DNA of 64,000 bases from Opitutales bacterium UBA5694 (GCA_002420185.1 DIHO01000011.1:62001-126000), one strand, 5' to 3'. Counted from the stretch's first letter, positions 42,400-52,369 are shown. The notes: generated by a model from the sequence alone, not told the origin. Made by a program: numbers and translations.

Positions 42400-44277
42400 G
42401 TGATTATATTGGATAATGCCAACTTATCGCTTGAACTAGCTAAAAGTGCTGGCAGAACAGATGTTTCTTCTTTCCGAGGCTATCGGGGAGATCCTCTTCA
42501 TTCTGAGTCTTTTATGGAAAGTTTCTCACAACAGTGTCTCGACATGGCTCGCTCCATGCTCAGCCACAATTTGAATTCCATCAATCAAGATGGCACGATT
42601 ACACCTGTTGAAGGTGAAGAGCCTCGCCTCGACGAGCCCGGACATGCGGCACTTGCGATTGGGGAGTTCTATCGGGCTACTGGCGAACCAGAACTTGACG
42701 GCAAGGATCTCATTGACCTCGCGGCACGGTGCATCACCCAACAAGTTTTCCGCGATCCTCCACAAGAAAACGGGTTGGCTTCTGCCGCCCTAGCCCTCCT
42801 TTCTTTCGGACCTTCCAAGGAACGGAATCCAGTCTGGGAACGCCTAGTGCAAGAAACTCGCGAGCGTTTAGACAAACTACTACTGAACCGAAGCGACTAC
42901 AACAATCACTGGCAAACCTTTAACATTGCAAAGGCCGTATGTCGCTTCAGCCTCGGACTTTCGAAAAAAGACGAAACAGGTCGCCTCATTGAGCGTTTCT
43001 TGGATCGCATCGACCAGACAAGCTCGAATGGCTACTTTGATGACATCGATGACGGCATCGGAGGCTCCTACTCGCTCTATGGAGTGATGTCTTTCGTATT
43101 CATTAGGCAGTCGCTTCAGCTTCATTCCAATTCTGGCTTGAGGGAGCGTAAGTTGCCTAGCCTTCGCACGTACGCCCAAAAGTATATAAAGATTCTTCCC
43201 GACCTTGTAAGAGAGGACGGACTGGGCTGGTCTTTCTCAAAAAGCTCCGGTACCTACGGACAGATGCACTTGATCTCGCTTCTGCTCCAGGGCTTTCGCG
43301 ATGGATGGGTTCCCGATGATCGCCAGCAAAAGTACTTCGACCTTTTGCGTCGCCTGTTTTACTTTTTCTACGTCACCTTCCTTGATCAGGAGCATGGATA
43401 TTTGATCGTTCGCGATCAGGAACGCACAGCTTTCGCTGGACATACCACGCGCCTCTCCAACTTTGATGGAGCCCGGTACCTGAGCCAATGGGCTAGACTC
43501 TCGAGAGATATCAAGGCACCGTCTGGAGCCCCCGCCGATCCATTCAAGTCTGGTTGTCGCTTCGTCATTTTCGACAAGTCTAATAAGAAAGAGCAAGGGC
43601 TACTGCTTTACCGAAATGTCGATTCCGGGCTACAGATTCAAATGCCGCTGGTTTCCTGCGGAGCGAAACCGACTTCAGACGGCCTCCCCTTCCCTCATTC
43701 GCCGGGGGTTTTCGATTGGCCAAACAATACTTATTTGCCGATTCTGATTCCGGAATTAACGTTCCACGGAGAAAAGTACATTCCGGCATTTTACGGCAAA
43801 AGGTGCACCACGGGCCTCGGCTTAAAGCGCTCTTTCTACTTTCGATACGAGCAGCCCGACCTAATCAGCACAAACGAGAAACTTGCTAATAATATCGGTT
43901 CTTGCAAAGTTAGCTGGACCTTTGCAGGCAACAAAATCACCAGCGAGTTTATCTATACCGTAAAGAATCAGATCACTATGGATCGGTTCCGCTATATGCT
44001 GGCGATTGGCTCCCCCCACTCAAAGTACCGGGTGGATTCTTCTCCCATGCTTGGTCAGGAAGGGCTCCGCTGCCAAGTTCTTAAGGATGACTTCCAAGGT
44101 ACCTGGAAAGAAACGGAGGTTGTCACCAACGACCCAACTTACCGGACTAACTACGGCAACCTTCACTACTTACAAACCTTGGAACGAGACCATCCGCTCA
44201 TCATGCGACCTGGTCAAACCTACCGACTCTCAGTGTCGTTTGATCCAGACATCATTGCGGTAGGAGAGACAGAATAA
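42400..44277 (+). CDS. Uncharacterised alpha-toroid protein
   Basis: A 625-residue soluble protein without signal peptide, opened by a GTG at 42400. The first half is helical in pairs, with NHWQTFNIAKAVCRFSLGL, FDDIDDGIGGSYSLYGVMSF, DLVREDGLGWSFSKSSGTYG and RTAFAGHTTRLSNFDGARYL, which suggests an (alpha/alpha)6 toroid as found in DUF2264, heparinase II/III-like or cyclase proteins. The second half (from about 390) looks beta-sandwich-like and ends PGQTYRLSVSFDPDIIAVG. The pattern fits a polysaccharide-active enzyme, but no catalytic motif is certain, so I give no function. The start is uncertain, since an ATG at 42514 is also in frame. Confidence 0.75.
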   Translation: MIILDNANLSLELAKSAGRTDVSSFRGYRGDPLHSESFMESFSQQCLDMARSMLSHNLNSINQDGTITPVEGEEPRLDEPGHAALAIGEFYRATGEPELDGKDLIDLAARCITQQVFRDPPQENGLASAALALLSFGPSKERNPVWERLVQETRERLDKLLLNRSDYNNHWQTFNIAKAVCRFSLGLSKKDETGRLIERFLDRIDQTSSNGYFDDIDDGIGGSYSLYGVMSFVFIRQSLQLHSNSGLRERKLPSLRTYAQKYIKILPDLVREDGLGWSFSKSSGTYGQMHLISLLLQGFRDGWVPDDRQQKYFDLLRRLFYFFYVTFLDQEHGYLIVRDQERTAFAGHTTRLSNFDGARYLSQWARLSRDIKAPSGAPADPFKSGCRFVIFDKSNKKEQGLLLYRNVDSGLQIQMPLVSCGAKPTSDGLPFPHSPGVFDWPNNTYLPILIPELTFHGEKYIPAFYGKRCTTGLGLKRSFYFRYEQPDLISTNEKLANNIGSCKVSWTFAGNKITSEFIYTVKNQITMDRFRYMLAIGSPHSKYRVDSSPMLGQEGLRCQVLKDDFQGTWKETEVVTNDPTYRTNYGNLHYLQTLERDHPLIMRPGQTYRLSVSFDPDIIAVGETE

Positions 44278-44331
44278 GCGGCATTCCCGAAGCGCTCAAC
44301 TACTGGTAGCTCGAACCGTCGCCATTCTCAC

Positions 44332-45087
44332 ATGCTGGCAAAACGAATCATTCCATGCTTAGACGTCCACGCGGGGCGGGTCGTCAAAGGAGTAAAGTTC
44401 AAGGAACTCCGTGATGCCGGTGATCCCGTATCTTGTGCGAAAGCCTACGATGAGCAAGGCGCCGACGAGCTCGTGTTTCTAGATATCACTGCATCGAGTG
44501 ACGAACGCGAGATTATGTGCCACGTCGTCGAGCAGGCGGCGTCCAAGTGCTTCATGCCACTCACTGTTGGCGGTGGCTTGCGCAACCTCGACAACATTAC
44601 TCAAATGCTTCATTCGGGTGCAGACAAAATAAGCCTGAATACCGCCGCGATCAACGAACCGAAACTTATTCTGGAAGCTGCTCGTAAATTTGGAAATCAG
44701 TGTATCGTTTTGGCCGTCGACGCGAAACGCGATGGTGACAGCTGGCGCGTATTCACCCATGGGGGACGCAACCCGACGCCGCTCGACGCCATTGAATGGG
44801 CCAAGAAAGCCGTCTCCTTGGGTGCGGGGGAAATCCTGCTGACTAGCATGGATGCGGATGGAACACTGGCGGGTTACGACATCGAACTTACGCGTAGCAT
44901 TTCTGAAGCAGTAGAGGTTCCGGTCATTGCTTCGGGTGGCGCCGGAAACTTGGATCACCTAGTGGATGTACTTGAGAAAGGCAAAGCCGACGCCGTTCTG
45001 GCTGCCAGCATATTTCACTTTGGAACCTACACGATTAGCCAAGCTAAACGGCACCTTGAAGACGCTCACGTTCCCGTACGCCTCTAG
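44332..45087 (+). CDS. hisF: Imidazole glycerol phosphate synthase cyclase subunit
   Basis: A 251-residue TIM barrel that makes IGP and AICAR from PRFAR in histidine synthesis, with ammonia from HisH. The catalytic Asp in IIPCLDVHAGRVVKGVKF near residue 10 and the second Asp in VLAVDAKRDG near 128 are present. DADGTLAGYDIELT, the phosphate loops VGGGLRN and ASGGAG, and the end AASIFHFGTYTISQAKRHL are standard. No other his gene is nearby, so the pathway is scattered in this genome. Confidence 0.97.
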   Translation: MLAKRIIPCLDVHAGRVVKGVKFKELRDAGDPVSCAKAYDEQGADELVFLDITASSDEREIMCHVVEQAASKCFMPLTVGGGLRNLDNITQMLHSGADKISLNTAAINEPKLILEAARKFGNQCIVLAVDAKRDGDSWRVFTHGGRNPTPLDAIEWAKKAVSLGAGEILLTSMDADGTLAGYDIELTRSISEAVEVPVIASGGAGNLDHLVDVLEKGKADAVLAASIFHFGTYTISQAKRHLEDAHVPVRL

Positions 45088-45168
45088 CATACAAATCGGT
45101 CTCGTTCGCAAAAAATTTTCGGCATGCAAGCTTGGCAAGTAGGAGCAAGGACGCTTTACTCTCACACC

Positions 45169-45549
45169 GTGATCAAATTTCTTCATACTCGCATTCGCGT
45201 AAGCGACCTTGAAAAATCAATCGATTGGTACTGTAAAAATTGTGGTTTCACTGTTTTAAAGCGTAATGACAAGAGTCCTTCTGGTAATCAGATCGTCCAC
45301 CTCGAACTGCCTGGTAATGCCCACAATCTCGAGCTTACCTATTCGCCTGACTTTAAGGTCAAGTTTCCCGAGGACCTGATGCACACCTGCCTGGGCGTCG
45401 AGGATATCGTGGATTATTGCCAAATGTTAGAAGACAATGGTGAAGACGTTTGGCCGGGTGACTGGAAAACTAAATTCACTTCCGGCGGTCTAAAAATGGC
45501 CTTTATCACCGATCCTGATGGATACGAGGTGGAAATCCTGGAAAACTAG
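45169..45549 (+). CDS. Glyoxalase I-like (lactoylglutathione lyase family)
   Basis: A 126-residue protein of the vicinal-oxygen-chelate fold from GTG 45169, the start that begins IKFLHTRIRVSD as in glyoxalase I; an ATG at 45124 would add a 15-residue tail. Metal ligands in the two betaabbeta modules are visible: His in FLHTRI, Glu in VHLELPG, His in LMHTCLG and Glu in GYEVEILEN. GloA detoxifies methylglyoxal. Related fosfomycin-resistance or epimerase proteins share the fold, but the sequence closest in feel is GloA. It follows hisF closely on the same strand. Confidence 0.87.
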   Translation: MIKFLHTRIRVSDLEKSIDWYCKNCGFTVLKRNDKSPSGNQIVHLELPGNAHNLELTYSPDFKVKFPEDLMHTCLGVEDIVDYCQMLEDNGEDVWPGDWKTKFTSGGLKMAFITDPDGYEVEILEN

Positions 45550-45605
45550 CCCAGCAATAGGCTCTTGCCCGTAGGGCCAGCTCTCGTACTGTGCCGAGTT
45601 ATCAG

Positions 45606-46928
45606 TTAATCCAGCATACGTGCAATGCGGCCCTCCACAAAGTCGGCTGCTACTTTTTCTAGCGTCACCTCAGCACAGCGGTTTGCTAGGTCCTCTCCGT
45701 TCATAGCATCACGCGGAACGACCACTCGAATATAGTTGTCAGTATAGGACGGCCAAGCATCCGGACGTGGGTTCTCAAACAAAACCCTCATATTCTGGCC
45801 CAGATCTGCTTTATAAAAGTCATACCGCTTGCTTGCCGACAGGCGCCTGAGTCGAGAGCTGCGTCTCTGACGTTCCATGATTGGCACTTGATCCTTACGC
45901 CTTCCGGCTAGATTACCTTTCCTCTCCGAGAATGAAAATACATGGCAGTAATCGAATGGATTATCCAAAAAAACGCGGCAAGATTCTTCAAATTCTAAAT
46001 CCGTCTCTCCTGGAAAGCCAACCATGATATCCGTGCCAATATAAAGTCCGGGTACACTTTCATGTGCGAGTGACAGAAAATCCAAGTATTCGCCTATTGT
46101 GTACCTTCTCTTCATCTCTCGCAAAACCCTGTCGCTCCCGGCCTGTAAAGGAATGTGGAAAAACGGAAGCAATGCATAATCTGCTGATTTCATCCGATCG
46201 AACAGTTCTTTTGGAATCGTCGTCGGCTCGATACTACTAATCCGGATCCGGTCAATACCCCTAATTCCATCCAAGGCATCCAATACGGTCAGCAGGTTTC
46301 CATCCTCAGACCGGTAGGTCCCAATATTGACTCCCGAAAGAATTATCTCGCGAACCCCCTGGTTCGCCTTAGCCCTGCCCTCTTCAAGCAGATTTCTGAG
46401 ATCCCTTGACCGCGAGGCCCCTCGAGCGAAAGGGATGATGCAAAAACTGCAAACGAAGCTACACCCATCCTGGATTTTCAAATTCGCTCTTTGATTAAAA
46501 GGTGCGTCTCCAAAAAAGCTGATCGAGAAGTCATCCTGGCTGATTCTTTCCCGTATGATGACAGGCCTTTCATTTTTCCCTTGGCCAATAAAGTCTAAAA
46601 CGCTCATTTTGTCCTGGTTGCCTATTATGAGGTCCACCCCTCCAATTTCAGCAATTTCCTTGAACCCCATTTGCGAATAGCATCCGACAACTGCCGTATA
46701 GGCCTTAGGATTTTTCCGTGCAAACTGCCGAATGCTCTGACGGCATTTTGAATCAGCCAGGTTAGTCACCGTACACGTATTGATAATACCCAAATCCGCG
46801 ACCTCGCCAAACGGGACAATCTCGTAGCCCTCGTCTTTCAACCGTTGTTGGATCAGCATTGTTTCCGACTGATTCAAACGACACCCCAACGTGTGCAATG
46901 ACACCCTCTTACTAAAATTAGATGCCAT
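45606..46928 (-). CDS. mtaB: tRNA t6A37 methylthiotransferase
   Basis: Radical-SAM methylthiotransferase of the MiaB family that adds a methylthio group to t6A37 in ANN-decoding tRNAs. Start ATG 46928 gives 440 residues, of normal length; an ATG at 47000 would add 24 residues without family sense. N-terminal cluster cysteines lie in TLGCRLNQSE, NTCTVT and VVGCYSQMG, and the radical-SAM cluster in CSFVCSFCIIPFARG near residue 147. RISSIEPTTIP and IGTDIMVGFPGETDLEFEES follow. It lacks a clear TRAM-domain ending beyond the last 70 residues, which are typical. TsaE, needed for t6A itself, lies 2 kb to the right. Confidence 0.94.
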   Translation of the reverse strand: MASNFSKRVSLHTLGCRLNQSETMLIQQRLKDEGYEIVPFGEVADLGIINTCTVTNLADSKCRQSIRQFARKNPKAYTAVVGCYSQMGFKEIAEIGGVDLIIGNQDKMSVLDFIGQGKNERPVIIRERISQDDFSISFFGDAPFNQRANLKIQDGCSFVCSFCIIPFARGASRSRDLRNLLEEGRAKANQGVREIILSGVNIGTYRSEDGNLLTVLDALDGIRGIDRIRISSIEPTTIPKELFDRMKSADYALLPFFHIPLQAGSDRVLREMKRRYTIGEYLDFLSLAHESVPGLYIGTDIMVGFPGETDLEFEESCRVFLDNPFDYCHVFSFSERKGNLAGRRKDQVPIMERQRRSSRLRRLSASKRYDFYKADLGQNMRVLFENPRPDAWPSYTDNYIRVVVPRDAMNGEDLANRCAEVTLEKVAADFVEGRIARMLD

Positions 46929-47098
46929 TTTCCGAAGTTGAAAACCCAAACGCTCCAAAACCAGAATGTCATCAAAATTCCGTCCTCCCCAACTTAGCAA
47001 TGCTGTAAGGCTGCGTTGGATTCGGATTCTTTGACGAGTTTCTTTATTTTTGTACTCGCTCCTCTGGATTTCCCAGATTTGACTTCCGCTCGATCAAA

Positions 47099-47845
47099 AT
47101 GGAGATCTTTGAGAAGTTAAGAAGCGGCAATCGATTGGCCAAATGGAATATCAATCCCATTGATTTTTGGCTCTTCGTCTGTTTCGTTTTAATTGGATCC
47201 TTTCTTTTGTCAGGACTCTTCGCCACCGGTTACGCCTACCTAACTAACGGAGAGCCAGACCTCGATTCACTACCCATGGTCATCGCCTCTGGATTTGGGC
47301 TTCAATTGAGCAGCGTGCTGGCCTGGCTCTTGTTTAAGTTTTTCGTAACTTATGAAAGCGAGGACCGACCGGATAGTTTCAAAAAATCGGTTAAAATTGG
47401 AGTTATGGGATTCATCTACATTTATCTCGCTCTCATTCCCTCCATGTTGGTCTGGAAGGCACTCCTCGACGCACTTCAGTTCGAATATGAATACCAGTTG
47501 CCCGTCCTACTCGTTCAAGGCGGAGGATCGCCTATCGAGATGAGCCTCATGGCCCTCTTAATCGTAGTAGTGGCCCCGATTTGCGAAGAGATCGTTTATC
47601 GGGGATTCCTCTTTCGTTTTCTTTATCGCCGTGTCTCCCTTGGTTTCGCAATCGGAATTTCATCCGGCATCTTCGCTCTGATGCATTTGAATCTCTACAG
47701 TTTCCTCCCTCTTTTCATTCTGGGAGGGGGACTCTGTCTCGTTTACAGGATTTCAGGAAATATTGTATCCAGTATTACAATCCACGTTTTGTTCAATTTA
47801 GTGAATCTACTTATGATATTCTTTGTTGAACCTATTCAGCTATGA
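47099..47845 (+). CDS. CPBP-family intramembrane metalloprotease
   Basis: A 248-residue membrane protein with about seven hydrophobic helices. The CPBP (Abi) motifs are present: EEIVYRGFLFRFLYRR near residue 163 (EExxxR) and FALMHLNLYSF near 197, the metal-binding His. Members cleave prenylated or other membrane proteins, or act as bacteriocin-immunity and chaperone-like factors. The role here is unknown. The ATGA overlap with thiL implies coupling in one operon (CPBP-thiL-tsaE). Confidence 0.88.
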   Translation: MEIFEKLRSGNRLAKWNINPIDFWLFVCFVLIGSFLLSGLFATGYAYLTNGEPDLDSLPMVIASGFGLQLSSVLAWLLFKFFVTYESEDRPDSFKKSVKIGVMGFIYIYLALIPSMLVWKALLDALQFEYEYQLPVLLVQGGGSPIEMSLMALLIVVVAPICEEIVYRGFLFRFLYRRVSLGFAIGISSGIFALMHLNLYSFLPLFILGGGLCLVYRISGNIVSSITIHVLFNLVNLLMIFFVEPIQL

Positions 47846-48819
47846 ACCCTTTCGCCCAATCCCGCGAAGACCGCGTGGGCTCTTTAGGCGAGACGGCATT
47901 GATAAAACGGATCACCGAATGGCTGGGGGCAGCCAGTCCGGATCCTCCCGCTGGCATTGGTGATGATTGCTCCGCCGTCCATCTACCTCCAAACAAGTCT
48001 TATCTGCTGACCACCACCGACCCAGTCATCTATCAGCGCCATTTCGACAGCCAATTAGAACCTGAACAAGTCGCTATCAAACTCCTAAATCGAAACATAA
48101 GCGATATCGCTTCCATGGGAGGAACTCCCCGACACGCTACATTGTCGCACGCCCTTCCACACCACTTATCAATTGATTGGTTAAAGCGTTTTTATATTGG
48201 TCTCTCCCATGAGGCCTGCAAGTGCAATATTCAGGTCAACGGTGGCGATGTAACCACTACGAAAGATTTTCTCGGTGCTTTTATGACCTTAGTTGGCTAC
48301 GGTAACGAACGAATTTTGGAGCGAAAGGGTGCTTCTGTTGGTGCTCTTATTTTTGTTACTGGCTCGCTCGGGGGTAGCAGGCTCAAAAAGCACTCCAATT
48401 TCGAACCTAGACTCCCAGAAGGGCAATGGCTCGCAACCCAGGTAGGGGTATCTTCTTGCATAGACCTCAGCGATGGAATCGGAAAAGACTGTGCAGCCAT
48501 TCTACTCGATCACTGTAATGCCAAAATCGACGCTAGCCGGATCCCTGTAAGCGAGGATGCCCACGCATTATCGCGATCAAGCGGCCGATCCCCACTCGAT
48601 CATGCAATCAATGACGGTGAAGACTACGAACTCCTTTTCACCCTGGAACCAGACCAAGACTATGATACTTTTGTCGACCATTGGAAAACTCGATTCAAGA
48701 CAGACATCACTCAAATCGGCATTATCTCAAAAAGAGTAGCCAGTCATCCCAGCGTAGTCTTCTCCAACTTGGAGGAAAATATAGAGCCCACAGGATATGA
48801 CCCTTTTAGAACACCTTAA
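47842..48819 (+). CDS. thiL: Thiamine-monophosphate kinase
   Basis: A 325-residue enzyme that phosphorylates thiamine monophosphate to the pyrophosphate in the cytosol. GIGDDCSAVHLPPNKSYLLTTDP-like text near residue 40 and ISDIASMGGTPRHATLSHALP near 89 match the AIRS/ThiL fold. VNGGDVTTT near 134, CIDLSDGIGKDC near 205 and INDGEDYELLFTLEP near 257 carry the conserved Asp and Gly residues that bind Mg-ATP. Start codon overlaps the CPBP stop by 4 nt; its end overlaps tsaE by 23 nt, so expression is coupled. Confidence 0.95.
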   Translation: MNPFAQSREDRVGSLGETALIKRITEWLGAASPDPPAGIGDDCSAVHLPPNKSYLLTTTDPVIYQRHFDSQLEPEQVAIKLLNRNISDIASMGGTPRHATLSHALPHHLSIDWLKRFYIGLSHEACKCNIQVNGGDVTTTKDFLGAFMTLVGYGNERILERKGASVGALIFVTGSLGGSRLKKHSNFEPRLPEGQWLATQVGVSSCIDLSDGIGKDCAAILLDHCNAKIDASRIPVSEDAHALSRSSGRSPLDHAINDGEDYELLFTLEPDQDYDTFVDHWKTRFKTDITQIGIISKRVASHPSVVFSNLEENIEPTGYDPFRTP

Positions 48820-49234
48820 ATCGGGTATCGAGACCTCCAGTGCCGCTGACACAATTCAGTTGGCAAAAGAACTCGTTTCTACTTTCCCAGAACAATCCGT
48901 TATAACCCTCGAAGGAGATTTAGGGGCGGGTAAAACAACCTTCATAAAAGGGATTGCGATTGGAATTGGTATCCGAGATGTAGTCACGAGTCCTACTTTC
49001 AACATATTCAACACATACCGTGGCCGGAAGAATCTCCTTCACATAGACGCATACCGACTGGAAGAGAGTCCTGAAATCATTGATGAACTGATGCTGGAGG
49101 ACTTTATGACGCCCCCCTACTGCCTCGCGATTGAATGGCCAGGGAATTTAGGACAAATTCCCTGGACTGTCACGCTTTCGCTCCACCTTTCAATACTCCC
49201 CACCGGCAAACACTGGATACGCACCGTATGCTAG
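48797..49234 (+). CDS. tsaE: tRNA threonylcarbamoyladenosine synthesis ATPase
   Basis: A 145-residue ATPase needed with TsaB, TsaD and TsaC to form t6A37 in ANN-decoding tRNAs. Walker A LEGDLGAGKTTFIKGIAIGI is near residue 39, followed by VTSPTFNIFNTYRG and HIDAYRLEES, then LAIEWPGNL (the typical EWPE/EW motif). Length is normal. It starts inside the end of thiL. The downstream 277 bp to the next gene has no recognisable feature. The MtaB enzyme acting on the t6A product lies nearby but on the other strand. Confidence 0.95.
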   Translation: MTLLEHLKSGIETSSAADTIQLAKELVSTFPEQSVITLEGDLGAGKTTFIKGIAIGIGIRDVVTSPTFNIFNTYRGRKNLLHIDAYRLEESPEIIDELMLEDFMTPPYCLAIEWPGNLGQIPWTVTLSLHLSILPTGKHWIRTVC

Positions 49235-49511
49235 TGCATTTTTCAGTAAGACAGTCACTCGTCAGAATATGCTGCACTTTAGTAAATACCGGAGCAGCAA
49301 GGCAGGGCTGACGTTCCCTAGTTAGCCGCCTGTTTTGTGATTGCTCGGGTCCTATTGCCTGACCTTCCCAAATATGCGACCCAATCTAAGACGCTCGCAG
49401 GGCCGTCGATCCCTACCTTTGCAACCTTAAACAGGATATATTCCTTAACCCAGATGCCAGATCTAGCAGTCAATCTTAGGCTCCTTTCAAATCCTCGAAG
49501 AAATTGGGTGC

Positions 49512-51446
49512 CTAAGCTTTGGTTTTGGCTTTTTTAGTATCGAGGGCTTCTTCACTTTCTTCCGACTCGGTCACCACCGGTTCCTTTTTGAGCACAGGAG
49601 ATTTTTCCGGGGGAGTGGGATCCTCGATTATTTCACCAATTGGCTCAATCGGTTCGGCCTTCGAAGGCTCTGCAGTCGTATCAGAGGCCAAAACCGCCTT
49701 TGAGATTTCGGGCTTTGAGTCCTGTTTATCACACGCTTCTTTAGCTTCGACCTCATCGTCCGGCTCATTTAGAACGGTTTGAGCGACTTTTGCTTTCTGT
49801 TCCACAACTTCCGTTTCGACTGCAGTAGTCTCAACGACTTCCACGTTGGTAACGGTTTCAATACCTACCGCGGGGTGGTTTTGCTCGGAAGCGCTAGCTC
49901 GGCTTTTTTCAGAATCCGCTTTCACATCCAAGACTGGATCGGAGGGAACCGTATTTTTAGACGTATCCGATTTCTTGGGGATTGCCACACTCTTAGGTTC
50001 GTTATCCATTACTGGTTGTGCAAACAGTGAGTCATCGCTAAAATGGCTCACGTATCCATCAGCAATTAGCCAGCGTAGATCCTGAGAAAGCCTCTTTTCG
50101 TCATTGGAAACATCAGGATACCCTTCTTTAAGCCAAGCTTGATATTGAACAGGCAATTCCTTCGCCTTAATATTCTGATGTTCTTCTATAAAACGTATCA
50201 GCCGATCGAGCGAATCAGACATTATTTGCCCTTTTTTGCGGAAATTTCGTCGTGTAGCACAAATAAAGGTGACGCCCTTAGAGCCTCTCTTGTAAATACT
50301 GAATTTCTCACGGCGTAGGCGACCTCGGATAGCATTGGCAGTTTCGAGTGGAAATCTCTGCTGCCGAGCCAGTTCCCCTACCACAGCCCGGCTGGCTTCT
50401 GTATTCGAAAACTTATCAAGGACCAACCCTGATACGCGAGCATAGTTGACGGCCTTAACGAGCTGCTCTTTTTGATTTGTTCGTAAATAGCCAATCGCAT
50501 CATTCAGAGAATCGAATGTCTGCGGTTCTATCCCTTCAGTTGCCTTGCTAGTGTAGCTGGTGCTCTTCTTCATCGACTCCAGCCACTCACTGACAACCTC
50601 TTCTTCACGAACTTGCTCAATCGACGACTTGAATTTCTCGAACGGCGTATTGGCGAGCTGTGTCTTGTGGTGCAGATTCAAAAACTCCTCATACCGGTGA
50701 TAATTCGGCGGACCTATCAACTTTTTCGTGATGCCACAGCGATTCACAAACGGGAATTTCCCTGTTGGCGGTTCGACTTCCACTTCTTCAGTTTCGAAAA
50801 TTGCATCCGAATAATTGGCGACTGCATGCTGAATGGCTTCCTCTTCCGTTTCGAAAGGCATCCCATCAGGCACCGAAACATACACTCGGGGTTGCTTCTC
50901 GCCGTTAGCTGCTTTCCGCGTCACACTCGCTACATATCGGTCAGACTTCTCTAAGAAAATCTTGGCCACATGAAAAAGCTCATAGGTAATTTGGTTCTTC
51001 CTCAACGCCTTGATTATTGTTGAGAAGCCCGCATCATCTGGATAGAAATCTACCGCGAACACCGCACTTTCATAGGGTCGGAAGTCTTGAAAGCCATCGC
51101 CTCTTTGGTGCTCATCTCCTCCGGCACGATTACCTCGATTTCGGAATCGACGATCCCCAGTCTGCCCCTTTCCTCCATCTCCTCGCGTAGACCTGTCCGT
51201 AAACGAAAGTTTCGGAGGCCTCCGGTCCTTTCTCAGTCCACCGTCACTGCGGCGATCCGGCCGTCTTCCCTTGCCTGCACCGCGCCTGAAGCTTCCCCGT
51301 TCGTCGCCTCTGGGCTTCTTTCCGGCATCCGTCCATTGCGTGCCAAAGTTAAAACTCTGAAGAGCGGTTAGATCGAGGGATTTGGATTCCGGCTCTTCAG
51401 TCGGCTCCGCTGGTTCCGTAGATTCCTGGGAACTTGGTTCGGTCAT
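49512..51446 (-). CDS. R/G-rich putative nucleic-acid-binding protein
   Basis: A 644-residue soluble protein built of three zones. Residues about 40-120 are Arg/Gly/Asp-rich and disordered, RGG-box-like (GSFRRGAGKGRRPDRRSDGG). Residues about 125-480 are folded: ESAVFAVDFYPDDAGFSTII, EVEPPTGKFPFVNRCGITKK and RFPLETANAIRGRLRREKFS, with LRRLIRFIEEHQ-like winged-helix text towards 420. The last 150 residues are acidic, Glu/Pro/Thr/Ser-rich and disordered. I do not recognise the family, and the layout suggests RNA binding with an acidic regulatory tail. It lies immediately upstream of tRNA-Leu on the opposite strand. Confidence 0.8.
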   Translation of the reverse strand: MTEPSSQESTEPAEPTEEPESKSLDLTALQSFNFGTQWTDAGKKPRGDERGSFRRGAGKGRRPDRRSDGGLRKDRRPPKLSFTDRSTRGDGGKGQTGDRRFRNRGNRAGGDEHQRGDGFQDFRPYESAVFAVDFYPDDAGFSTIIKALRKNQITYELFHVAKIFLEKSDRYVASVTRKAANGEKQPRVYVSVPDGMPFETEEEAIQHAVANYSDAIFETEEVEVEPPTGKFPFVNRCGITKKLIGPPNYHRYEEFLNLHHKTQLANTPFEKFKSSIEQVREEEVVSEWLESMKKSTSYTSKATEGIEPQTFDSLNDAIGYLRTNQKEQLVKAVNYARVSGLVLDKFSNTEASRAVVGELARQQRFPLETANAIRGRLRREKFSIYKRGSKGVTFICATRRNFRKKGQIMSDSLDRLIRFIEEHQNIKAKELPVQYQAWLKEGYPDVSNDEKRLSQDLRWLIADGYVSHFSDDSLFAQPVMDNEPKSVAIPKKSDTSKNTVPSDPVLDVKADSEKSRASASEQNHPAVGIETVTNVEVVETTAVETEVVEQKAKVAQTVLNEPDDEVEAKEACDKQDSKPEISKAVLASDTTAEPSKAEPIEPIGEIIEDPTPPEKSPVLKKEPVVTESEESEEALDTKKAKTKA

Positions 51447-51644
51447 TAGATTTTTGTTAAGGGAGCCGAATAGGTTCCCCGAAGTTGATAGTTTATCTAA
51501 GTCAAGGTGCGTAACAATCCTAAAACGGCACTTTTTTATTTGGTAAGCACCTTAGAATCAACCCAATTGACGCAATAAATCAATTTGTTTGTTTTGGCTC
51601 TTTACATCAACGGCCATCTATCTTTTTTTCCGACCTCCTCAACT

Positions 51645-51729
51645 GCTCAGGTGGTGGAATTGGTAGACACGCACGCTTGAGGGGCGTGTGCCGAAAGGTG
51701 TAAGGGTTCGAGTCCCTTCCTGAGCACCA
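51645..51729 (+). tRNA. tRNA-Leu (anticodon GAG), CCA encoded
   Basis: An 85-nt tRNA with acceptor stem GCTCAGG / CCTGAGC, discriminator A and encoded CCA. The anticodon stem CACGC / GCGTG closes the loop TTGAGGG, so the anticodon (51679-51681) is GAG, reading CUC and CUU leucine codons. A type II variable arm is present. The T-arm GGGTTCGAGTCCC is standard. Confidence 0.97.
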
Positions 51730-52369
51730 GATTTGTTAGTAAGTCTAGTCTATTATTAGCTTACATAAAAAAATCTTCCCACAATGCACGCCAAGGATTG
51801 TCCGGATTAGGCCCAACGCAAAGTTGTTTGGTTCACACCAACGCTTATCGCTACCTACCGATCAAAGTTCAGATGTGGTTAGAACACCTTTACGAACCCC
51901 ACCGAACTCCAGAAACTCGGTCAAGCCCCACGTGCCGAAACCAAAATAGGCTTAACAGTTTTGATTCTGGTAGGTAGAACCGGTCATCGACAGTCTTTAA
52001 AAGGGTGCTGGACCGACGGGATAGTCGCCCACACAACAGATCCTAGAAAATTTCAACTTCCTCTCCGCTGAACCAAGATTGGCATGCTCACGCAATCAAT
52101 GAGAAATTTCAAAAAGCCGTTTAATACCAAATCGGTATGAATCATTACCCCGAGATAGAGGTGCGGTTAAATTCATTCAAAGAGCGAAAACCCTCCAGCG
52201 TAATTTTCAAGACTACAGCATTTATTCTAGGCCACAAATCTACGGATGCGGTATTTCCGCCATTAGCAAAACCTATCACCAAAGCTTCAAAGACCTTGAG
52301 ACCTACTAAAAATTTCCCGATGAAATCCGGTGCCCCATAGTTCGCGGTTAATTTCGTTCGAAAGAAGGT
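51730..52369. other. Gene-poor stretch after tRNA-Leu
   Basis: No convincing gene in 640 bp. Short frames occur on both strands at 52137-52375. The - strand one (MHTFFRTKLTANYGAPDFIG...) has a hydrophobic stretch but no family resemblance strong enough to name. No repeat of the tRNA 3' end is seen downstream, so there is no sign of an integrated element. Confidence 0.5.

Noticed and set aside
49235..49511. A 66-codon frame at 49337-49537
   Set aside because: Low-complexity composition, no family resemblance, overlaps the end of the R/G-rich gene.
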